Positions 25,274 through 34,773 are shown, counted from the first letter of the stretch. The stretch is 64,000 nt of DNA from Adlercreutzia mucosicola DSM 19490 (GCF_000422625.1 NZ_AUGK01000007.1:1-64000), one strand, 5' to 3'. Notes: a model not told the origin generated them from the sequence alone. A program made the numbers and translations.

Positions 25274-28200
25274 CTACTTGCTTCTCGTAAACCTGCACTT
25301 CGGGTACCTTGTGCACCCGTAGAAAACAGAGCCGTCCTTTCGGTTTGTGAGTTCTTTGAGGGGTGCTCCGCATTTGGGGCACTTCATTGTGCGGGAGCCA
25401 AAGGAGCTCGACTCGCTTCCGACATTTCTGGTGTATCTGCAGGAAGGATAGCTGGTGCATCCATAGAACCTGGAGCCATCCTTGCTGTTTTTCATGAGCT
25501 TCAAAGGTGAGCCGCATTTCGGGCATTTTTCGCGGCGACCTTCGGCTGCCTCGTCTTTGAGCGCTCCGTTGCGGAAGGCGACAGTTCCGTATTGCGTCGT
25601 CGATGGACCCGTGTAATTGCTGGTAGAGGTCGGGCTGAAAGACCCGCCTGCGTCAATCGTGGCACTGCAGTCCGGGAAGTTGGAGCATCCGAAGAACGGT
25701 GCCCCGTCGTCTCCGCGCTTGCGCCTAACCATCCAGCCTCCGCATGAGGGACACTTGAGTTTGTCTTCAATGATTTCGGTCTGCGAATAGCTTCTCTCGC
25801 ACATAGGATAGTTTGTGCATCCGAGGAAGTTCTTGCCCGTTTGGGAATTCTTGCGCACGACGAGTCGTCCCGTGCCGCAGCGGGGGCAGAGCGCCGGATG
25901 CCAAAGATCCTCGCCTTTCCTTTGCACTATGCCGACATGCCCTTCGCTCTCGCTTTTGAGCTCTTCGACGAAGGGGGAGGGGCCATTGCCGGATGCAAGC
26001 GATCCTGCGACCAGATAGACGTTTTGCTTGGTGCGCGTAATGGCGACATAGAAGAGTCGCCGTTCCTCGGCGAATTCGAAGTCCTCGCTGCGCCCCATCA
26101 TTATCTGCAATATCGGATCGTCCTCGATGCGGTTGGGAAACCCGTACATGGCGTTCTGGAGGTTCAGTACCACAACGTCGTCCGCTTCAAGGCCTTTGGC
26201 ACGGTGAACACTCATGAAGACGATATTGCTATACCCACGATACGTTATGTGTACGTCACCGGTTCTGCGATCTCTCTTCAAGGATGTGCGTTCGTTGTCG
26301 TAGGCGTCGCGGCCCTTGAAGTCGGGATAGGCGGTCTCGATGTCGAAGTTGTGTCGTCCAAGCACGAGAATGCGCCCCGAGTAGTTCTTGCGAGAGAGGA
26401 TGTCGTCAAGTGCGTTCTCAAGCCCTTCTGCCATGCCTTCCTTCATGGTTATGATAATGGGCATCTGCTCGTGCTTGTCCGAGTGCATTTTCTTATGAAT
26501 CTGCGAGGGGTTTCTCTCGACGAAAGTGCTGGCAATATCGACGAGCTCCTGTGAGTTGCGATAGGTGCGCTCGATCTTGAGCGTTTCGTGGTATCCGACA
26601 TAGCTCCCAAAATCAGTGAACAGCGAAACGTCGCTGCCTGCGAATCGGTAGATTGACTGCCAGTCGTCCCCAACGCACATCAGTTTCGCTCCGCACGTGT
26701 CGCGTATTGCCTTTATGAGGCCGAATCGACTCTTCGAAATATCCTGATACTCGTCGACGATGATGTGGCTATAGCGTTCCGCTATTCCTTCGCGGCTGAT
26801 CTTGTCGGCAGCCATGTTGATCATGTCGTCGAAATCGATTTGGCCTTTGTCGGCCAGCGTCTGCTGATAGAGGGCCATGATCGGCTCGGCGAATGACATG
26901 AACAGCTCAAAGCGATGCCACATATAGCCATCATTTCGGTATGCTTCACGCCCTCGGTCTGCGACTTCTGCCATGGAAATGTTATTTGCTTTGGCGAGCG
27001 AGAGAAATGTCGTCACGAGCGCGGAAATGCTTATCAGGTGCTTATCGTCTCGGCTGAGCTGTTCGTAAACGCTTGTGAGCATTTCTTTATCGTCAGCGAA
27101 CTCAACTCCGTTCGATTCAAGCAGGGCGCTCACTTTGTTCAGCAGGTCGTGATCTTTGTTCCAATACGAATAGCTTTCAATGAGACGAGTCCCATTCTTC
27201 TTGTGCACCTCGCGCTTCCAGGCCATGCCGTCTAGATACTTCCGCTCTTCTATGGGTGTTTCGATCCACGGACAGCGCCCGTTTTCGTTCGCGCCAAAAT
27301 GCTCTAGATAGATGTCGTAATCAGGGAGGTAGAAATCGGGCTGATAGGCACGGCCGAAGGTGTCGTATTCTCCAGGGTAAACCGGCTCGTATTCATAGCT
27401 AACGCCATGCATGAAGAGAAAGTTCGCGATCATCAGCTCTTCCAGGCTCTTTACTCGCTCTCCGTTCAGAGTGTCAAGCTGGCCTTTGATCGTCGTGAGC
27501 TCAGTGGCCTTGAGCGCTTCCATGCGCTCTCCGTCGGTTTTGTATTCCGAATAGTCTTTGGGAAGGTGTTTGTAGCAACCATAGAATTCGATGTATGCGC
27601 TCATTTGATCCGGATGGGCGTGAATGCCCTCGCGCAGATAGTTCACAGCGCATTTCTTAAGCTCGTTTTCGTTGGCGACCCCGACTAACCCCAGGCTGTC
27701 AAGTCCGATTTTATGAAAAGTCTTGCACGATACGCCCTCTATACCTGCTTTTTCAATGCGCTCAGAGAGCTCGTTGACGGACTTGCGAGTGAAGGAGGTG
27801 ACGAGGATGTTTTCCGGAGGTATTCCCCAGCGTTCTACCAAGTATTTTATCTTCCCGACGACGGTTAACGTTTTGCCAGATCCGGCGCCCGCGATGACGA
27901 GGTTGTTGTACTCGTCCGTTACCACTGCGTCCCTTTGCTGGGCGTCAAGTGACTTGCCATCGATATTGGAAAGCATCGCGTCACTCGCTGCGGTCTCGCT
28001 GGCTTTAAACGCTTCGTTTCGGGTGGTTCTTATCCGAGTGTCAGAGCAATTCCTCGCAAACCGTTCTATACTCTCGTGCTTTGGATGCGCCTGTCGAGCT
28101 TTCTCGGGAACCGATGCTATTGCGTCCAGGAGCGGAGTGCTTGCCGAAATGAAAGCGTCCCAGTCCTTTTTCATCAGGTAGCCGCTTGAGAAATCGAGAA

Positions 28201-28348
28201 ATCTCTTTTGTGCTGAGAGAGCGGCGTCCAGATCCGGCATTAGCTCATCCAATGAGGCGATGGCTTTAGCGCGGCTCTTGCGCTTAAGCGTTAGCGCGAC
28301 GATGGCCAGGGCGACAACGAGAATAGCTGCTATGAATGCGATCATCAT
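25274..28348 (-). CDS. Membrane-anchored UvrD/HelD-like helicase with four zinc ribbons
   Basis: The 1024-residue protein starts with a membrane helix (MMIAFIAAILVVALAIVALT) and a basic stretch, so the enzyme faces the cytoplasm. The superfamily 1 helicase core has Walker A AGAGSGKT at 153-160, HIIVDEYQDISKSR as motif II and a UvrD-type motif VI (LFYVAITRTKQ). A restriction-nuclease-like segment (YEPVYPGEYDTFGRAYQPDF, about 335-355) sits between, as in DNA helicase IV. The last 230 residues hold four topoisomerase-type C4 zinc ribbons (CPRCGTG, CPSCGGW, CPKCGSP, CPKCGAP, each closed by GCtxYPxC). The mix of membrane anchor, helicase and four ribbons next to a retron is unusual. Confidence 0.85.
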   Translation of the reverse strand: MMIAFIAAILVVALAIVALTLKRKSRAKAIASLDELMPDLDAALSAQKRFLDFSSGYLMKKDWDAFISASTPLLDAIASVPEKARQAHPKHESIERFARNCSDTRIRTTRNEAFKASETAASDAMLSNIDGKSLDAQQRDAVVTDEYNNLVIAGAGSGKTLTVVGKIKYLVERWGIPPENILVTSFTRKSVNELSERIEKAGIEGVSCKTFHKIGLDSLGLVGVANENELKKCAVNYLREGIHAHPDQMSAYIEFYGCYKHLPKDYSEYKTDGERMEALKATELTTIKGQLDTLNGERVKSLEELMIANFLFMHGVSYEYEPVYPGEYDTFGRAYQPDFYLPDYDIYLEHFGANENGRCPWIETPIEERKYLDGMAWKREVHKKNGTRLIESYSYWNKDHDLLNKVSALLESNGVEFADDKEMLTSVYEQLSRDDKHLISISALVTTFLSLAKANNISMAEVADRGREAYRNDGYMWHRFELFMSFAEPIMALYQQTLADKGQIDFDDMINMAADKISREGIAERYSHIIVDEYQDISKSRFGLIKAIRDTCGAKLMCVGDDWQSIYRFAGSDVSLFTDFGSYVGYHETLKIERTYRNSQELVDIASTFVERNPSQIHKKMHSDKHEQMPIIITMKEGMAEGLENALDDILSRKNYSGRILVLGRHNFDIETAYPDFKGRDAYDNERTSLKRDRRTGDVHITYRGYSNIVFMSVHRAKGLEADDVVVLNLQNAMYGFPNRIEDDPILQIMMGRSEDFEFAEERRLFYVAITRTKQNVYLVAGSLASGNGPSPFVEELKSESEGHVGIVQRKGEDLWHPALCPRCGTGRLVVRKNSQTGKNFLGCTNYPMCERSYSQTEIIEDKLKCPSCGGWMVRRKRGDDGAPFFGCSNFPDCSATIDAGGSFSPTSTSNYTGPSTTQYGTVAFRNGALKDEAAEGRREKCPKCGSPLKLMKNSKDGSRFYGCTSYPSCRYTRNVGSESSSFGSRTMKCPKCGAPLKELTNRKDGSVFYGCTRYPKCRFTRSK

Positions 28349-28551
28349 GTTCTTCTTCTGCTCCGAACTGCCACTCTTGTTTTATGACTCTATCGAAGAA
28401 TGACCTGATCGGAAGTACCATGCCGGTCGATGGCGAGATTCTTTCGGCTTACGTTCGGGGTATTGGTAATGGGAAGGGTGGGACTAAGGTATTCCCCGCT
28501 GCTAATGCTGTTGAGTGAGATGAAGTTGGTGTTCTTTCTGGCAACGAGCCG

Positions 28552-29619
28552 CTAGCTTTTAGGCGGGATATTGAAAGTAGATCCGAAAACGCTGTTGTAG
28601 CGATCGGCCATCATGAAGAAAGTGGGACTATCGTTTCCTTTGACCATTCTTATATATTCGACTTTTCCCTTTAGAACCATCGAGAACCAGTGTTCAATGT
28701 AGGCAATGTCGTCCATCCTTTCGATTACCGCGGCAGGTGTTTTGTGCCGATTACGCTTAATGTACCTAAGAGCCTGGGGGTAAACACCGCTCTCGAGACA
28801 GTTATAAAGAATGCTCCTGAGTTGGCTAATATATTGTCTTCTGACATTTGTCTTCTCGTTTACTACAACTCCGGTAACCTCCTGATGATGGGAGTTGCTG
28901 TTGAGCGACACTTTACGCATATTTATTTTGAATCCATGTCTGATGATGGGGTCTTTAATAGGGGCACCGAGAACAATTTGTCGGCCTATGGGGCGGGCGA
29001 TTTCGACAGGAAACAAGTTTTGTGAGGTAGAGATGGTGATGTCGTCTGCATATCGGGAATAAGTGCAGTCGCGCGATTGGGCGAGACTGGCCAAAGAATC
29101 ATCGAGTGGCGAGGCGACTATGTCGGAGAGAATAGGCGAGCTTGGGGAGCCTTGTGGAAGAGTGTTGTTATTGCAGGCAATCCGTGCGATTAAATCCGCG
29201 ACTTCAGGTTTCATGTCGCAGGGTGCGGAGACGAGGGCCTTCTTAATTTGCTGTGATGTAATTGAGGGAAAAAAGTCTTTCAGGTCGACGTTGAGCACCC
29301 ATCGCTTGCCGAGATGCTCGCGGGCGTTGCTGACTATGCTTCTGCTGTGCAGAAATCCATAAGAGAAGGGCGATGGTTCCCAGGCGCATAGTAGCATTTC
29401 CGACAGTTGACTCTGTATCTTTTTCAGCTCATTTTGAGGTGCTTGTATTAACCTCGTTGTTCCATCCTTTTTTGGAATGCGAAAGCTGCGATAATTGCCG
29501 GCTTGATCCACAAGGCTTTCTAAACGGCTTTCTGTCGTGTTTAGTAAGCTAGCAAGTTTAGCACAACTGTTGACTGAGAAAATGTTAGGCGTAAAGATGC
29601 TCGAGGAACCCGTCGTCAT
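28552..29619 (-). CDS. Retron reverse transcriptase
   Basis: The 355-residue enzyme has the RT blocks in order: RIPKKDGTTR (about 48-56), NAREH at 98-102 (the retron-specific NAxxH of region X), LNVDLKDFFPSI with the first Asp at 112, LPQGSPSSP at 154-162, YADD at 190-193, and VTG at 248-250 (retron region Y). The presence of both NAxxH and VTG argues for a retron rather than a group II intron or DGR enzyme. ATG 29619 has GGGGGA four bases upstream. A msr-msd candidate lies immediately upstream, ending 12 bases before the start. Confidence 0.9.
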   Translation of the reverse strand: MTTGSSSIFTPNIFSVNSCAKLASLLNTTESRLESLVDQAGNYRSFRIPKKDGTTRLIQAPQNELKKIQSQLSEMLLCAWEPSPFSYGFLHSRSIVSNAREHLGKRWVLNVDLKDFFPSITSQQIKKALVSAPCDMKPEVADLIARIACNNNTLPQGSPSSPILSDIVASPLDDSLASLAQSRDCTYSRYADDITISTSQNLFPVEIARPIGRQIVLGAPIKDPIIRHGFKINMRKVSLNSNSHHQEVTGVVVNEKTNVRRQYISQLRSILYNCLESGVYPQALRYIKRNRHKTPAAVIERMDDIAYIEHWFSMVLKGKVEYIRMVKGNDSPTFFMMADRYNSVFGSTFNIPPKS

Positions 29620-29631
29620 GGTATCCCCCTT

Positions 29632-29900
29632 CGTTAGAGGAGCTCGCAAGCCGCCGGATTCGTAAATGCTGCTAGGCGGGTTGGATGGATGTGCCCTTTC
29701 GGTCTTGCAGCCATTATACGGTCGAGAGGACTTTTCCGAACGAATGCGAAACGCATACCCAAAGAGCCCAGGCGCACTGGTACGAAGCAATGAGGGCTTC
29801 GACGTCCGATTGCTTTTCTGGTCTAGACGGGATACGATGAGCGTCCATTTTTATGTGCCGTGTTGTCGAAATCACGTAATATGCAGCTCCTCTAACGATG
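29632..29900 (-). ncRNA. Retron msr-msd RNA candidate
   Basis: The 5' end (29885-29897) reads CGTTAGAGGAGCT and the 3' end (29632-29644) AGCTCCTCTAACG, perfectly complementary 13-bp a1/a2 arms that enclose about 240 nt just before the RT gene. The first base after a1 is a G (29884), as needed for the 2'-5' branch. Inside are msr-like hairpins (CGTG/CACG; TGGACG/CGTCTA) and msd-like stems (ATGCG-TTT-CGCAT; an eight-pair stem joining TAATGGCTGC to GCAGCATTTA). A TATAAT box seven bases upstream places the transcript start at the a1 arm. The exact msr/msd boundary is not known. Confidence 0.8.
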
Positions 29901-29906
29901 CCCTCT

Positions 29907-29912
29907 ATTATA
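29907..29912 (-). promoter_or_regulatory. Retron promoter -10 box
   Basis: TATAAT on the minus strand, preceded by an AT-rich spacer; the -35 region is weak (TTTCAG at 17 bp). It predicts a start near 29900, directly at the retron a1 arm. Confidence 0.6.
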
Positions 29913-30164
29913 GTAATAGTTATGTCTTGCTGAAAGGGATTTTCGTTCAGGTGCCAGTGCGGTCTTATGTAGATGTGGATCGCCTTCTCTTTAGATAACG
30001 GAGCTCTTTGATCGGATAACCGAATGCAACGCCCTTCCGTCTCGATTTGGGCTGCAATCGGCAGGATACCTGGGGGCTTGAAGTTGATGCGACTGCAGAA
30101 ATTCATGCGTGGTGAGCAAGGTATAATTGGTGCCGCCAGGCTGAATCCCTCTCTAGGAGCCCCC

Positions 30165-33080
30165 ATGCAACTATCTGACGAATCTCGGTATGAATACAGC
30201 GTTGTTGCCTTTGAGGATAGTTTGCGGGCTAGTTTTATTGGATCTGAGAAGCCCTCCGACGATCGGTATGCTCCCAAAATCGTCATGAATGACAAGGAGA
30301 GCGCGACTGATGTGCTCTCGATAATCAAGAACGAGCTCGCGGATTGCATGTCATTTGATTTCTCGGTAGCCTTTGTGACTGCCGGCGGCATCCAGGTCCT
30401 CGTGGAAGCTCTCCGGCTTTTGGAGGAGCGCGGGGCGACGGGGCGCATCCTGACTTCCACGTATCTGAACTTCAACGACCCGGAGGCGCTGTCGAAACTG
30501 CTGGAATTCCCGGCTATAGATGTTCGCGTCTACCAGGGAGATTTACACGCCAAGGGGTACTTCTTCAATAGGGAAACGCTCTCGACGTTCATCATCGGCA
30601 GCTCAAACCTAACCCAGACGGCTCTGACGTGCAACAAGGAGTGGAACGTCCTCTTCCGGTCCTTTGAAGGCGGGGAGATGCTTGCTTCGGCGCGGGCGGA
30701 ATTCGAACGACTTTGGTCGGATGAGAAGTCAGTTGAGCTGACGCGAGAGTGGATTCAGGGCTATAAGCGCTATCTCGGCGAGGGCTCTCCCGAATCGGCT
30801 CGGCATGCCAAGAGGCTCAAGGCCTTTGCGTTGAAAGAGGCCAAAGCCGGCGTGGCCGCCAGTGCGCCGCAGGGGATCGTTCCGAACGCTATGCAAGAGC
30901 GCGCTCTGGAGGCCTTGCGGGTCCAACACGAGCTGGATGAGCCGCGCGCGCTGCTTGTGTCGGCAACGGGCACGGGAAAGACCTATCTTTCGGCGCTTGA
31001 TGTTCGCCAGACCAAGCCCAGCAAGGTCCTCTTTATCGCCCACCGCAAGAGGATCCTGAAGGCGTCTGCGGAAAGCTACCGTCGCGTGCTGGGCGGCAGC
31101 TACACGTATGGAGTCTATGGCGAGGATCCGGACTTCCGATCCAGAACGTGCGGGTTCGCCATGGTCGGGGCGCTCTCGAAGCATCTGCACGACTTCGATC
31201 CCTGTGAGTACGATTACATTGTGATCGACGAGGCGCATCGGACGGGCGCGCGCAGCTACCGCGATATCTTGGAGTATTTCCGACCCAAGTTCTTTTTGGG
31301 CATGACCGCAACGCCGACGCGCACCGATGGCTACGATGTCTATCGCCTCTTCAATCACGTAATCGCATACCGCATTACCCTCCAAGATGCCCTCAATGAG
31401 AACATGCTCGTGCCCTTCCATTACTTCGGTATTGCAGATTTGGCGATAGAAGACGAGGAGACGGACGATTTCGCCTTGTTCGGCCAGCTGACCTCGGAGG
31501 AACGGGTAAAGCACGTCACCGAGAAAATAGAGGAGTACACGGTCAACAAAGCTGATCGCAGAGGCCTGGTCTTCTGCTCGCGCAACGACGAGGCAAAGGC
31601 CCTTTCGCAGCTGTTCAACGAGCGCGGGTATCGAACCATCGCGATTTCGGGGGAGACGCCGGATTTTGAGAGAGACCGAGCTATTGAGCGGCTCGAAAAC
31701 GGGGAGCTGCAGTACATATTCTCGGTGGATATCCTCAATGAGGGCATCGACATCCCCTCGCTGAATCAGATTATCATGCTGCGCCGAACGGAATCGACCG
31801 TCGTGTTCATGCAGCAGCTCGGACGCGGCTTGCGCAAGCACGACGCAAAAGAATTCACGCTCGTCCTGGATTTTATCGGCAATTATCAGCAAAACTTCCT
31901 TATCCCTATGGCCCTTTCTGGCGATCGTACCTACAACAAAGACAACCTGCGCAGGGTGGTTAAAGAGGGGAGCGCCTCCATCCCGGGTTGCTCGACCATC
32001 TCGTTCGACCGCATTTCCGAGAAGCGTATCTTCAAGGCTTTGGAAGAGGGCAGGTTCGCGGAGGCGAAGCTCATTCGAAGCGAGTTCAATCATCTGAAGC
32101 AGATTTTGGGAAGAACGCCGAAGCTTGTCGATTTCGACAAAAACGAAGCCATAGACCCGATGCTGATCATTCGGAAGTACGGCTCGTACCCCGCGTTTCT
32201 GCAGCAGTATGACAAGGACTGCACAACCCATTTCGACGAGAAGAAGCTCGCTATGCTCAAAGCTATCTCCACGAAGTTGGGTAATGGGAAACGCGCGGTA
32301 GACCTCGAGATAATTCGAAGATTCGCTGAGGGCGACATAACGATCGAGAAGGAGGGCCTCTCTGCTCGCGGGACGGGAGTGGAGGCGCTTCGCTCGGCCT
32401 CCCGTGTTTTAACTGGCGAGTATTCTAAGGACAGCCCGGCTGTTGCTGTGGATGAGCACGGGCAGTTCGTGGCCTCTCCTGCGTTCGTCGCCATGCTGAT
32501 GGACGATCAGTTCCGTGAGGCGGTTTTGGACTTAGTCGAATTTGCGCTCGCAAGGAACGCTCGCGATTATTCCGATGCCTATAAAGACACGGACTTCGTG
32601 CTGAACCGCAAATACACGCGCGAGGAGGTGTGCCGGCTCCTGAGATGGAAGAAGCAGCCGAACTTCCAGAACGTCGGCGGCTACTTCCATGATAAGGACA
32701 CCAACACCTTCCCGGTCTTCATCAACTACGAGAAAGATCCCGATATCAGCATCACGACACAGTATGAGGATCGGTTTGTCTCAGACAATCGAATCATTGC
32801 GATCTCGAAGAGCAAGCGCACCCTCGCGTCTCCCGAGATTCGGATGCTCGCCAACGCGCGTCTCAACGGCGTCCGGTGCTATTTGTTCGTGCGGAAGAAC
32901 CTGAAGGATAAGGACGACGGTACAGAGTTCTACTTTCTCGGCGAGATACACCCGACGGGGGAATTCCAGGAGATCGTCATGGCGGATGGCGTGACAAGCG
33001 CGGTGGAGATCGCATACGAGCTGGAAAACCCCGTTAAGGGCGACATCTACGAGTTCCTTACGAGCCGTCTCGACGACTAG
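30165..33080 (+). CDS. PLD-nuclease/superfamily 2 helicase with DUF3427 domain
   Basis: The 971-residue protein begins with a phospholipase D-type nuclease domain (DLHAKGYFF with HxK at 128-130; GSSNLTQTAL). A DEAD/DEAH-type helicase follows: ATGTGKT at 267-273, YIVIDEAHRTGARSYRDIL, GMTATPTRTDGYD and QQLGRGLRKHDAKEF as motif VI. The last 200 residues match DUF3427 in my recollection (YTREEVCRLLRWKK, NVGGYFHDKDTNTFPVFINY). The domain order is that of restriction-like helicases thought to act on foreign DNA. ATG 30165 follows TAGGAG; the open frame upstream overlaps the retron promoter region and is not real. Confidence 0.88.
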   Translation: MQLSDESRYEYSVVAFEDSLRASFIGSEKPSDDRYAPKIVMNDKESATDVLSIIKNELADCMSFDFSVAFVTAGGIQVLVEALRLLEERGATGRILTSTYLNFNDPEALSKLLEFPAIDVRVYQGDLHAKGYFFNRETLSTFIIGSSNLTQTALTCNKEWNVLFRSFEGGEMLASARAEFERLWSDEKSVELTREWIQGYKRYLGEGSPESARHAKRLKAFALKEAKAGVAASAPQGIVPNAMQERALEALRVQHELDEPRALLVSATGTGKTYLSALDVRQTKPSKVLFIAHRKRILKASAESYRRVLGGSYTYGVYGEDPDFRSRTCGFAMVGALSKHLHDFDPCEYDYIVIDEAHRTGARSYRDILEYFRPKFFLGMTATPTRTDGYDVYRLFNHVIAYRITLQDALNENMLVPFHYFGIADLAIEDEETDDFALFGQLTSEERVKHVTEKIEEYTVNKADRRGLVFCSRNDEAKALSQLFNERGYRTIAISGETPDFERDRAIERLENGELQYIFSVDILNEGIDIPSLNQIIMLRRTESTVVFMQQLGRGLRKHDAKEFTLVLDFIGNYQQNFLIPMALSGDRTYNKDNLRRVVKEGSASIPGCSTISFDRISEKRIFKALEEGRFAEAKLIRSEFNHLKQILGRTPKLVDFDKNEAIDPMLIIRKYGSYPAFLQQYDKDCTTHFDEKKLAMLKAISTKLGNGKRAVDLEIIRRFAEGDITIEKEGLSARGTGVEALRSASRVLTGEYSKDSPAVAVDEHGQFVASPAFVAMLMDDQFREAVLDLVEFALARNARDYSDAYKDTDFVLNRKYTREEVCRLLRWKKQPNFQNVGGYFHDKDTNTFPVFINYEKDPDISITTQYEDRFVSDNRIIAISKSKRTLASPEIRMLANARLNGVRCYLFVRKNLKDKDDGTEFYFLGEIHPTGEFQEIVMADGVTSAVEIAYELENPVKGDIYEFLTSRLDD

Positions 33081-33098
33081 CGTTCGGGTTTTGGTTGG

Positions 33099-33488
33099 CT
33101 AGAGCACCTGATCCTTCAGCGCCTCTACAACCGCAACATCAGCGGGAAGCCAGTCGACAGAATCGATGCTCGCGGCATCGAGCCATCGCGCTTGCGTGTG
33201 CTCGATCAGGTCGATGTGCTCCTCGGCAAGCGAGCAAAGGTAGCAGCCCATATGGAGGTGAAAGGTCTCGTAGTCGTAGTCCACCGTGCAGAGATGCCGG
33301 TCCACGACGATTCGGGCATCAAGCTCTTCGTGAATTTCCCTGACGAGGGCCTGCTTCTCCGTCTCACCAGGCTCAACCTTGCCGCCGGGAAACTCCCAGC
33401 CGCCCTTGAAATCGCCATATCCTCGCTGTGTCGCCAGGACGCGTCCGTCTTTTTCAATAATGGCTGCTACTACGTGAATGGTTTTCAT
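33099..33488 (-). CDS. NUDIX hydrolase, MutT-like (8-oxo-dGTP or related)
   Basis: The 129-residue product has the Nudix box GKVEPGETEKQALVREIHEE inside the MutT-like context GWEFPGGK, and ends with RWLDAASIDSVDWLPADV as in 8-oxo-dGTP diphosphatases. It hydrolyses oxidised or other nucleoside triphosphates. It converges on the PLD-helicase gene with 18 bases between the ends; NUDIX genes next to DUF3427 helicases are a recurring association as I recall it, so the two may function together. Confidence 0.88.
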   Translation of the reverse strand: MKTIHVVAAIIEKDGRVLATQRGYGDFKGGWEFPGGKVEPGETEKQALVREIHEELDARIVVDRHLCTVDYDYETFHLHMGCYLCSLAEEHIDLIEHTQARWLDAASIDSVDWLPADVAVVEALKDQVL

Positions 33489-33734
33489 GGCGTGTCTTTC
33501 TTGGGGTCTGTGCTGGGTGGCATCAACTTACCATATTGAGCCCGTCCCTTCTGCTTGGTGGCCAAATTGGCACAGATGAGGCGGAGACGGGGCGGGCTAC
33601 GGGCCATAACACAGTTCGCTCTCCGTGTCAAAAGTATCAATCTCAAATCGGACTAGTGGGACTGTTGAATGCGACTGTTGGCGCCTGGTATGGTGGTTGC
33701 CATCGAATGGTCGGCGCGAGGAAGAGGTGGTCGC

Positions 33735-34241
33735 GTGGAATTCACATCGGCTAGTGCTAACAAGTATCTGCGGCGGTTGCAGGATGAGAAAGATCGGCTC
33801 CTACGCAGCGAGCAGGAGGTGAGCACCTACGTGCTCGCGGAGGGGGAGGCGGCCGAGCCTCCTGCTTACGACTACGGGGCCGTGCGCGAGAAGGTGGCGC
33901 AGGTCGATGCCGAGGCGCGGGCCATTCGCCATGCCCTGCACCGGTTCAACATGCAGACGGTTCTGCCCGAGCGGGGCATTAGCATCGACGAAGCGCTTAT
34001 CCTGCTCGCGCAGCTTTCGGGGCGGAAGGACCGACTGAATTCGCTCGCCTCGCGTCAGCCTCGGGAGCGCCTGGGCGACCGGTACTTCGGTGGCAACAGT
34101 GGGCAGATCGAGTATCGGTACGCGAACTACGACGTTGCCCAGGCTGAAGCGGACTACCGCGCCGTCGCCGACGAGATCGCCGCGCTGCAGCTTGAGCTGG
34201 ATCTGGTCAACCAGACGGAGGTCTTTTCGGTCGAGCTGTAA
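33735..34241 (+). CDS. Conserved coiled-coil hypothetical protein
   Basis: The 168-residue product is mostly helical, with VEFTSASANKYLRRLQDEKD at the start, a middle PPAYDYGAVREKVAQVDAEA, and an end IAALQLELDLVNQTEVFSVE. I recall similar uncharacterised proteins in Clostridia and Coriobacteriia, often next to small toxins, but no function is established. Start GTG 33735 is chosen because GAGGTGG lies just upstream; the open frame to the left is not supported. Not a membrane protein. Confidence 0.65.
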   Translation: MEFTSASANKYLRRLQDEKDRLLRSEQEVSTYVLAEGEAAEPPAYDYGAVREKVAQVDAEARAIRHALHRFNMQTVLPERGISIDEALILLAQLSGRKDRLNSLASRQPRERLGDRYFGGNSGQIEYRYANYDVAQAEADYRAVADEIAALQLELDLVNQTEVFSVEL

Positions 34242-34720
34242 GGGCTCGCCTGTTTTCCGGATCTGCGGCATTTCCCCGCAAAGGATACTTTGGAACGTTG
34301 CGGTTTCGCGTTGGAGTTGTCGGGTAGTTCGTTGTCGGCAGTGCCGTGCGGTTTCAGCGTTGGCGCCTTGCCGGAAGATCTGGCTCCCACCCATTCCGCC
34401 GCAGATCGAAAGCTTCGGGCGCCTCTCCGCGAGGTTGCCCGCGATGCCGAAGCACGGTCATAGGTATCAACTTCTTCGTCGCGCCATTCTGCCGCTGCAA
34501 TTGCGGCGTTGGTGCGATCGGTGGCGAAGTTTTGGCCAAGCTCGGTGCGACGATCTGCGGGAGCGTATGCTGGCCATTAATCTTCGTTCTATTGTCAATG
34601 CTGCCTGTGCCTAAACAGCTCAAGATCGCCACAACAAATCAGGGACGTTTCGTCTTACAGTCCTTCCCTAGACAAGCTTGCCCCTCGTTCGCGGGCGCAC
34701 TCTATTCGGACTTGAAGAAA
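34242..34720. other. Intergenic, no gene recognised
   Basis: Nearly 480 bases before the left direct repeat of the Fic cassette. Frames are open in places but show no motif. A short segment CTCAAGATCGCCACAACAAA (from about 34619) is echoed at about 35975-35997 next to the right repeat. Confidence 0.4.
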
Positions 34721-34773
34721 AGCTGCTTCTTGTAAGTCCGTTGATGCTCTTCGGCCTAAGGCCGAGTGCGTGT
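34721..34773 (+). repeat. Left 53-bp direct repeat of the DUF2442-Fic cassette
   Basis: About 46 of 53 positions match the copy at 36006-36058. It contains the hairpin TCGGCCTAAGGCCGA (34751-34765), which is partly kept in the other copy. Confidence 0.75.

Noticed and set aside
28349-28551. Possible small plus-strand gene between RT and helicase (DGEILSAYVRGIGNGKGG)
   Set aside because: Frame is short, antisense to the operon, and lacks a supported start.
29714-29863. Open frame of about 44 codons inside the retron RNA (starts MDAHRIPSRPEKQ)
   Set aside because: It lies within the msr-msd candidate, has no good ribosome site and no known motif; the a1/a2 pairing explains the region better.
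34248-34720. Degenerate gene left of the Fic cassette
   Set aside because: Open stretches exist in several frames but none gives recognisable protein sequence.
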